The translations under genes were made by a program, and so were the position numbers. The notes beneath the pieces are model-generated. The model did not search any database, had not been told where the DNA came from, and saw only the letters and a program-made list of their open reading frames with translations. From Bin87 sp965232895 (GTDB lineage Bacteria; Chloroflexota; Dehalococcoidia; Lucifugimonadales; UBA3495): a stretch of 64,000 nucleotides of DNA. Location of the stretch: the NCBI GenBank assembly GCA_965232895.1, contig OZ247430.1:3906001-3970000 (forward strand), written 5' to 3'. Shown here piece after piece: positions 58,606-64,000 of this stretch. The stretch's first letter is position 1; each line of letters opens with the position of its first letter.

Positions 58606-60030
58606 ATGGCAGGAAGCAACGACATCGCACTGATGGCGCACCTTCTCCGCCGGGCCGGCTTCAGCGCCAGCCGCGACGAGATCGAAGCCGCCGCTGCGAA
58701 GGGTTATGACACCGTGGTGGAGGAGCTGTTGAGCCCCGGCGGCGCCTCGGGCGTCGAAGACGACCTGATGCTGCGCTACCACCCCACCTACAACCACCCG
58801 GGCGCCATCGAGATCAACATCCAGAACTGGGTGTATCGCATGGTCAACACCGAGTACCAGCTCAAGGAGAAGATGGCCCTCTTCTGGCACATGATCTTCT
58901 GCGCCGGCCACTCCAAGATCGACTCCGGCGAGGAAATGGGCCGGATGATCCAGATGTTCCGCGACAAGGGCATGGGCAACTTCCGGGAACTGCTGATGGA
59001 ACTTTCCACCAGCCCCGCCATGGTCTACTACCTGGACAACTGCGAGAGCCACAAGACGGCCATCAACGAAAACTACGGCCGTGAGCTGCTCGAACTGTTC
59101 TCCATGGGCGTCGGCATGAATGAGGGGTTCAACTACTCCGAGGACGACGTCAAGGCCACCGCCCGCGCATTCACCGGTTGGAACATTGCCCCGCCGTACC
59201 CGCCGTTCCCCTACGGCCGCAGCCCCTGGGAATTCCGGTTCGACCCCGCCGACCACGACGACGAAGAGAAGACGTTCCTGGGTCGCACGGGCAACTGGAA
59301 CGGCGACGATATCCTGGACATCATCGCCGACCAGCGCGCCACCGCCCGGTTCATTTCCCGCCACCTGTACAACTACTTCGTCGCCGACGAGGTTCCGGTT
59401 CCCAGCTGGCGCCAGACCCCGCCGAAGGACGAGGCTCTGTTGGAAGCCTTGGAGCAGGCGTATTTCGACAGCGGCTACAACATCACCGAGATGCTGCGCA
59501 CGCTGTTCACGTCCGACTCGTTCAAGAACGCCCGCTACGCCAAGGTCAAGAACCCGGCCGAAATGGTTGCCGGCACCCTGCGCATGGTCGGCGACCACCG
59601 CGACGAGATCAAACCCGGCATGTTCGAGCTCAGCCAGGAGCCCAAGTACATGGGCATGGACCTGATGAACCCGCCCACCGTCGAGGGTTGGCACACCGGC
59701 CACGAGTGGATCGACTCCGGCACCCTGGTCGAGCGCATCAACTTCGCCGCCGACTACCTGGGCCGTACCGACCTCCCCGGCGTCCAGAGCATGATCTCCA
59801 AGCTCATGGCCCAGGGCGATAGCCTCAGCCCCGAACAGTTCGTCGACACCTGCGCCGATCTGGTGGGCTGCCTGAACCTCACCGCGGACACTCGCGAGCA
59901 GCTCATCGACCACGCCGGCCGTGGTGGCAACCTCACCCACGGCTCCGACGCTGAGCGCGCCGAGTTCGCCCGCCGCTCCGGCGAGATGTTCCAGATCATC
60001 GCCTCCACCTCGGAGTTCCAGTTCGAGTAA
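58606..60030 (+). CDS. DUF1800 family protein
   Basis: This 474-residue protein begins with the DUF1800 pattern HLLRRAGFSASRDEIEAAAAKGYD and continues with PGAIEINIQNWVYRMVNTEYQLKEKMALFWH and NYGRELLELFSMGVG, EDDVKATARAFTGW (split consensus blocks). DUF1800 proteins are always paired with DUF1501 proteins, as here. Unlike most, it has no signal peptide: the N-terminus (MAGSNDIALMAHL) is polar. A role in export of, or binding to, sulfated or cell-surface material has been suggested for other lineages but is unproven. AGGAGG precedes the start. Confidence 0.9.
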   Translation: MAGSNDIALMAHLLRRAGFSASRDEIEAAAAKGYDTVVEELLSPGGASGVEDDLMLRYHPTYNHPGAIEINIQNWVYRMVNTEYQLKEKMALFWHMIFCAGHSKIDSGEEMGRMIQMFRDKGMGNFRELLMELSTSPAMVYYLDNCESHKTAINENYGRELLELFSMGVGMNEGFNYSEDDVKATARAFTGWNIAPPYPPFPYGRSPWEFRFDPADHDDEEKTFLGRTGNWNGDDILDIIADQRATARFISRHLYNYFVADEVPVPSWRQTPPKDEALLEALEQAYFDSGYNITEMLRTLFTSDSFKNARYAKVKNPAEMVAGTLRMVGDHRDEIKPGMFELSQEPKYMGMDLMNPPTVEGWHTGHEWIDSGTLVERINFAADYLGRTDLPGVQSMISKLMAQGDSLSPEQFVDTCADLVGCLNLTADTREQLIDHAGRGGNLTHGSDAERAEFARRSGEMFQIIASTSEFQFE

Positions 60031-60134
60031 TCGGCGATCATCCCGACGTTGGCCGGCCCGGCGCACCGGTAATGCAGCGGCGGCCCGGCCAACCCCAACC
60101 CTACGACCAGATACCCAAAACGGAGGACTATCAA

Positions 60135-61274
60135 ATGGTCTCTACCAACAAAGATAACGTTCTGGTGGTGCTCTCGCTGTCCGGCGGGAACGACGGCCTG
60201 AACACCGTCATTCCTTACAACGACGGCCACTACCGCGACTTCCGCCCCAACCTGGGCGTGGACGCCGAGCAGGTCATCGATCTGAATGGCGAGATCGGCC
60301 TGCACCCCACCATGCTTCCCCTGAAGAAGTACTGGGACGAGGGCAAGCTCGCCGTATTCCTCGGCATCGGCTACGCCAACCCCTCCTATAGCCACTTCCG
60401 CAGCATGGACATCTGGCACACCTGCGAGCCCGACACCATCGGGACCGAAGGCTGGCTCGGCCAGGTCATCCACGAGCTCGACCCGAACAACGAGGGACAG
60501 GGCATCACCGGCGTGAACTTCGGTCGCGGCCTCCCCCGCGCCCTCGCCAAGGAAGGCGTGCCGGTCGCTTCGGTCGGCAATCTCGAGACCTACGGCCTGC
60601 TCACCGGCATCGAGGGTGATGACCAGCGCGCCGAGGCCCTGGACCTCTTCAGCAAGATCTATGCCCCCACCATCGGGCAGGGCTTCGTCAGCGACTACCT
60701 GCGCTCCACGGGCACCTACGCCCGCATCGGCGCCGACATCCTGGCCACCGCGCCGCCGAAGTACACCTCCAACGTGGAGTACTCCAGCAGCACCGTCGGC
60801 CAGTACATGAAGAACATCGCCCAGACTCACCTGGCTGATCTGGGAACCCGTGTGCTCTTCACCACCAGCCCCTACAACGGCTTCGACACTCACGCCAACC
60901 AGGCCCAGCTGCACAGCGGCCTGTGGACCGACGTGTCCGCCAACGTCGACACCTTCATCACCGACCTCCGCGAGCACGACGCCAGTGACAACGTCATCAC
61001 GTTCATGTTCTCCGAGTTCGGCCGCCGCATCGGCGACAACGGCTCCGGGACTGACCACGGCGCCGGCTCCGTCGCCTTCATGGTAGGCGAGAAGGTCAAG
61101 GGCGGCATCTACGGTGTCTACCCGTCCCTGGCTCCGGCCGACCAGGAAGAGGGCGGCAACCTCCGGTCCAACATGGACTTCCGCCAGGTTTACGCCACCG
61201 TCCTGGAAGACTGGATGGGCCTCGACTCCAACCCCATCAACCGCGGCGTCTTCGAGAAGGTCCCCTTCCTGTAG
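60135..61274 (+). CDS. DUF1501 family protein (sulfatase/phosphatase-fold)
   Basis: The 379-residue protein (ATG at 60135, CGGAGGA upstream) shows DUF1501 features: VVLSLSGGNDGLNTVIPYND at the start, LHPTMLPLKKYWDEGKLAVFLGIGYANPSYSHFRSMDIW, FDTHANQAQLHSGLW, and EFGRRIGDNGSGTDHGAGSVAFMVG (alkaline-phosphatase-like metal ligands). Most DUF1501 proteins have a Tat signal; this one lacks any. It is the partner of DUF1800 upstream. The shared polar N-termini suggest both act in the cytoplasm, by inference. Confidence 0.9.
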   Translation: MVSTNKDNVLVVLSLSGGNDGLNTVIPYNDGHYRDFRPNLGVDAEQVIDLNGEIGLHPTMLPLKKYWDEGKLAVFLGIGYANPSYSHFRSMDIWHTCEPDTIGTEGWLGQVIHELDPNNEGQGITGVNFGRGLPRALAKEGVPVASVGNLETYGLLTGIEGDDQRAEALDLFSKIYAPTIGQGFVSDYLRSTGTYARIGADILATAPPKYTSNVEYSSSTVGQYMKNIAQTHLADLGTRVLFTTSPYNGFDTHANQAQLHSGLWTDVSANVDTFITDLREHDASDNVITFMFSEFGRRIGDNGSGTDHGAGSVAFMVGEKVKGGIYGVYPSLAPADQEEGGNLRSNMDFRQVYATVLEDWMGLDSNPINRGVFEKVPFL

Positions 61275-61370
61275 GCCAACGGTTCCGAACCAACGAGGCG
61301 GAGGGCCGTCGCTGGACGGCGAACCCTCCGCCTTATCCTGAACAATGACGACACAAAAAGAGGGAAGTCT

Positions 61371-62375
61371 ATGAGTACCCATCTCTTTGGCCTTGTGGAT
61401 ATTGCCTTCCCTTATAGCCATTCCGTTGGCCGCAATGAATTCAACGGCACCGGGTTCCGCAATCCGGTGGATATGGCTATCGACAGCGAAGGCAAGGTCT
61501 TTGTCCTGAACCGCTCCTACGAGAATCGACCCGACGGCGTGCACGTAACCGTGGCCACGCTGAGCGAAGATTACGTCAGCGAGTTCAGCCAGTTCGGCGA
61601 GGCGCCGGGCGACATGTACTGGCCCACCTCCTGCGCCCTCGATGGCGACAACAATCTGTACGTCGCTGACGAGTATCTCAATCGCATCACCATCTACACC
61701 GAGGACGGCGACTACGTGTCCCACTGGGGCGCGGCCGGCGACGGCCCTGGCCAGTTCAATGGTCCATCCGGCATCGCCATCGTCGGCGACACCATGTGGG
61801 TGGTTGACAGCAAGAACAACCGCGTCCAGAGTTACGGCCTCGACGGAACCTTCAAGAGCCAGTTCGGCGAGGGCGGCTCCGGCAACGGTCAGTTCAACCT
61901 GCCTTGGGGCGTCTGCCTCGACAACGACGGCCTCATCTATGTGGCCGACTGGCGCAACGACCGCATCCAGGTGTTCACCCAGGGCGGCGACTGGCAGGCC
62001 AGCTACGGCACCAGCGGCGACGGCCCCGGCCAGTTCAAGCGGCCCAACGCCGTGTTCGTCGACAACGATGGCGACATCTACGTCTGCGACCGCGAGAACG
62101 ACCGCGTGCAGATCCTGGCTCCCGACGGACGCTTCCGCGCCCAGCTCAAGGGCGACCACCAGATCTCAGATTGGGGCAAGAGCAAGCTCAACTCCAACCC
62201 CGACATGATCCGTCAGCGGACCATGGCCATCACGCACGATGGCGGCTCCTTCGAAAAGGTGTTTGCCAACCCGTGCGCCGTGCGCGTCACCGCTTCCGGG
62301 CAGATCGCGATCCTCGACCACACCCGTGGCCGGATCCAGGTCTACCAGAAGGAAAAGGAACCCGTACTGCTGTAA
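61371..62375 (+). CDS. NHL-repeat beta-propeller protein
   Basis: The 334-residue protein consists of six NHL-like blades, each with a pattern such as G-x-F-x-x-P-x-G-(I/V)-A-(I/V)-D-x-x-G-x-(I/V)-Y-V-x-D-(R/N)-N-x-R-(I/V)-Q-x-F. Examples are DGPGQFNGPSGIAIVGDTMWV and GQFNLPWGVCLDNDGLIYVAD, with repeats of about 45 residues to VFVDNDGDIYVCDRENDRVQI. It has no signal peptide. It follows DUF1501 by 96 bases and ends just before a strong terminator, so it is probably the last gene of the DUF1800 operon. Propellers of this type bind peptides, sugars or RNA. Confidence 0.88.
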   Translation: MSTHLFGLVDIAFPYSHSVGRNEFNGTGFRNPVDMAIDSEGKVFVLNRSYENRPDGVHVTVATLSEDYVSEFSQFGEAPGDMYWPTSCALDGDNNLYVADEYLNRITIYTEDGDYVSHWGAAGDGPGQFNGPSGIAIVGDTMWVVDSKNNRVQSYGLDGTFKSQFGEGGSGNGQFNLPWGVCLDNDGLIYVADWRNDRIQVFTQGGDWQASYGTSGDGPGQFKRPNAVFVDNDGDIYVCDRENDRVQILAPDGRFRAQLKGDHQISDWGKSKLNSNPDMIRQRTMAITHDGGSFEKVFANPCAVRVTASGQIAILDHTRGRIQVYQKEKEPVLL

Positions 62376-62400
62376 AAGCGCAACGGTAGCTCGCAAACTT

Positions 62401-62428
62401 GCAGGGGCGAATAATTATTCGCCCCTGC
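62401..62428. terminator. 28-bp perfect palindrome, bidirectional terminator
   Basis: A spacer-less perfect palindrome (arms beginning GCAGGGGCGAATAA) lies between the convergent NHL gene and the 117-residue gene, 25 bases after one stop and 28 bases before the other. It is followed by CTTTATTG. Its AT-rich centre and GC-rich base resemble dispersed intergenic palindromes in some MAGs. Confidence 0.7.
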
Positions 62429-62456
62429 TTTATTGCTGCCGCGGCAAAGATGGGCG

Positions 62457-62810
62457 TCAGCCTTCCGGCCCCTTCGGCATCCCGGCGTCGATCCACGCCG
62501 CAACCTCGGCAGCTTCCGCCCGCGAAAGGAATGGACCCCGCAGCGGCATCCGGCCGAAGGTCCCGCAACCCAGCCGCAGCGAACGCACCAGGTGGGTATC
62601 GGCTCCAGGAACTCCCGGTTCGATGGACGGATACCCGTTGAGCACTGATGCGGCCAGCTCTTCCGGCGTCTCCCACCAGTATTCGTGAATGCCGGGATAG
62701 GGCTGGCGGCCGTGCCGTTCGATCCAGCGATCCATGATCGTATCCAGCAGTTCTTTGACCCGCGGCCAGTACACGGGGGCGGCTTCATTCTGTTGGGTGT
62801 CGGTGCTCAT
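62457..62810 (-). CDS. Hypothetical protein with cytochrome-like C-terminal motif but no haem site
   Basis: The 117-residue frame starts at MSTDTQQNEAAPVYWPRVKELLDTIMDRWIER. The C-terminal part has SLRLGCGTFGRMPLRGPFLSRAEAAEVAAWIDAGMP, which resembles the end of the planctomycete-type c cytochrome domain (MPP...LS..E...I..WIdaGAP), but there is no CxxCH haem-binding motif; the single Cys is isolated. It may be a haem-free relative or an unrelated protein. No signal peptide is visible. It precedes the mog gene on the opposite side. Confidence 0.55.
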   Translation of the reverse strand: MSTDTQQNEAAPVYWPRVKELLDTIMDRWIERHGRQPYPGIHEYWWETPEELAASVLNGYPSIEPGVPGADTHLVRSLRLGCGTFGRMPLRGPFLSRAEAAEVAAWIDAGMPKGPEG

Positions 62811-62868
62811 TTTGCGGCGGTCTCCGGTTGATGATGCTGAAAGTGTATATGCGATTGACGTTCGAAAA

Positions 62869-63360
62869 TCAGCGCGGGTGTTCCTGCACCGACTCGCGCT
62901 GCAGCAGTTCGATTGCGTGCGGCAATACGGGCAGGATTACGTCCAGGCATTCACCGACGCCCCGGGGACTTCCCGGCAGCGTGATGATCAGCGTCTGCCC
63001 CCGTATGCCCACTACGGATCGGCTCAACATCGCCATGGGTGTGAACTTGAGGGTCTGAGCCCGCATGGTTTCAGCCATCCCCGGGACTTCCCGGTCCATG
63101 GCTCGCAGCGCAGCCTCCGGCGTGACGTCGCGCTGGCCCATTCCCGTCCCGCCGGTGCTGACTATCAGGTCCACTTCGCCGGAATCGGCCCACTCGCGGA
63201 ACCGAGCCGTGATGGTGTCAGCGTCGTCCGCCACCACCTCGTAGCGGACTTCTTCGTAATCGGGCAGGGGGAGCTTGTCGCGAATGGCCTGCCCGCCGGT
63301 ATCTTCACGTTCGCCTCGGGCGCCCGAGCTGCTGATGGTGAGAATTGCCAGACGGTACAT
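62869..63360 (-). CDS. mog: MogA/MoaB-family molybdopterin adenylyltransferase
   Basis: This 163-residue protein has the MoaB/Mog fold: LAILTISSSGARGEREDTGGQAI, then LIVSTGGTGMGQRDVTPEAALRAMDREVPGMAE, and ITLPGSPRGVGECLDVILPVLPHAIELL. It adenylates molybdopterin before Mo insertion, which would support the coxSLM molybdenum enzyme about 10 kb away. It might be either Mog or MoaB; the sequence alone does not separate these. Start at the ATG at 63360. Confidence 0.9.
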   Translation of the reverse strand: MYRLAILTISSSGARGEREDTGGQAIRDKLPLPDYEEVRYEVVADDADTITARFREWADSGEVDLIVSTGGTGMGQRDVTPEAALRAMDREVPGMAETMRAQTLKFTPMAMLSRSVVGIRGQTLIITLPGSPRGVGECLDVILPVLPHAIELLQRESVQEHPR

Positions 63361-63589
63361 TTCGCGTTCGGTACAGGTGTTGCGACAGAGTGCGACGAGC
63401 GCAATGATACCACACGGTCAGCTGGTTTCAGGTTCCGTATGGGTCGACGCCGGCGCGCGTCGTTGACACTGCAAACAGGCAGTACGTATAGTAATCACAC
63501 GCCCCGAATCGCCTTTGTGGTGGCCCGCTCGGCGACCATGCCGTCCGACCGCCCTTCGGTACTCTGAACCGGGCCGCACTGAAACCTGT

Positions 63590-63928
63590 ATGAGCTCCGA
63601 ACCCACCAATTGCGTATTCTGCGAGATCGTGGCCGGCCGTGAACCGGCGCGGATCCGCTATCTGGACAACGACCTGATCGCTATCGTGAACCGTCTCACC
63701 TGGGTGCCGGTCATGCTGCTCGTCATGCCGCGCCGCCACATGTCGCAACTCGAGATGTGGAGCAGCGGGATCATGTCCCGCCTCGGCGACGTGGCGGCCA
63801 CCCTCGGCTGCATGTATTGCCCCAACGGTTTCCGCATACTGTCCAACTTCGGGTACGACGGTTTGCAGAGCCAGTCCCACGGCCACGTGCACGTCATCGG
63901 CGGTCAATTCCTCGGCCACTACGCGTGA
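63590..63928 (+). CDS. HIT-family nucleotide hydrolase/transferase
   Basis: The 112-residue protein has the HIT domain: CVFCEIVAGREPARIRYLDNDLIAIVN near the start and the catalytic HGHVHVIGG (H-x-H-x-H) near the end. HIT proteins cleave AMP-linked substrates such as adenosine phosphoramidates. The first Cys pair (CVFC) may bind zinc. A longer start at 63515 lacks family similarity. It precedes the truncated gene at the window end by 48 bases. Confidence 0.85.
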   Translation: MSSEPTNCVFCEIVAGREPARIRYLDNDLIAIVNRLTWVPVMLLVMPRRHMSQLEMWSSGIMSRLGDVAATLGCMYCPNGFRILSNFGYDGLQSQSHGHVHVIGGQFLGHYA

Positions 63929-63975
63929 TACGCTTCCGACCACACAACCCCCGAATTCAAGGAGACCTCGTCGCT

Positions 63976-64000
63976 ATGCCTGAAACCGTTCTCTACGAAA
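63976..64000 (+). CDS. Start of a further gene (truncated), possibly enoyl-CoA hydratase-like
   Basis: An ATG at 63976, with GGAGA at 63961-63965, opens MPETVLYE before the window ends. This N-terminus is common in crotonase/enoyl-CoA hydratase proteins, but eight residues are too few to assign it. It would fit the CoA-based catabolic theme. Confidence 0.3.

Noticed and set aside
59754..62159. 801-residue antisense frame opposite DUF1800/DUF1501/NHL
   Set aside because: Runs across three well-supported genes with low-complexity V/A/G/D translation; a codon-bias artefact.

Overview
The window is a GC-rich, densely coded bacterial chromosome segment, most likely from an uncultured Chloroflexota (Dehalococcoidia/SAR202-like) genome. 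That placement is an inference from gene content: two CaiB/BaiF CoA-transferases, a double-hotdog MaoC-type dehydratase, a flavin-dependent (SsuD-like) monooxygenase, a CoxS/L/M-type molybdenum hydroxylase, paired DUF1800/DUF1501 proteins, many Uma2 nucleases, and a bifunctional-nuclease gene followed by a full F-type ATP synthase operon. No rRNA, tRNA or CRISPR array was found.

Layout. 0-16.5 kb is metabolism and envelope: a partial TPR protein, a CitE-like lyase, an operon of an LLM monooxygenase and two giant FtsX-type permeases without a visible ATPase, a CtaG-like copper/cytochrome oxidase pair, a tandem-repeat alpha/beta-barrel protein and two CoA-transferases. 16.5-23.6 kb is accessory: small membrane proteins (one of 48 residues), three related Uma2 genes with a shared 3' block, and a full-length MmeI-type IIG restriction-modification enzyme. 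23.6-36.8 kb is core: tyrS, ribF, rsmD, coaD, a coiled-coil protein, a DUF151 nuclease, atpI-B-E-F-H-A-G-D-C and convergent rex. 36.8-46.4 kb holds DUF503, a SelW/Rdx-like gene with an in-frame UGA, a frameshifted alpha/beta hydrolase, a membrane Fe-S oxidoreductase (EtfD/HdrD-like), HNH, Smr, holB, lysA, and overlapping PH-domain and zinc-ribbon membrane genes. 46.4-49.2 kb is a tandem array alternating XRE regulators with PaREP1/HEPN-like proteins, some decayed. 49.3-54 kb is a coxSLM operon followed by a membrane protein with a 12-bp coding repeat and a leftover 3' end of a second coxM. 54-64 kb has surE, a fourth Uma2, a frameshifted MFS transporter, a PIG-L deacetylase, a DUF1800-DUF1501-NHL operon behind a near-consensus promoter, a MogA/MoaB-like protein, a HIT protein and the first codons of a further gene.

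The most interesting objects are (1) the probable selenoprotein at 37412-37681, where UGA falls exactly at the second redox position of a CxxC-type motif and a SECIS-like hairpin follows at a suitable distance; and (2) the XRE/PaREP1 array at 46.9-49.2 kb, a candidate HEPN-type toxin-antitoxin or defence module with repeated promoters, pseudogenes and a 13-C tract that sets the regulator's C-terminus. Two genes carry single-base frameshifts, so assembly error should be excluded before reading these as biology.
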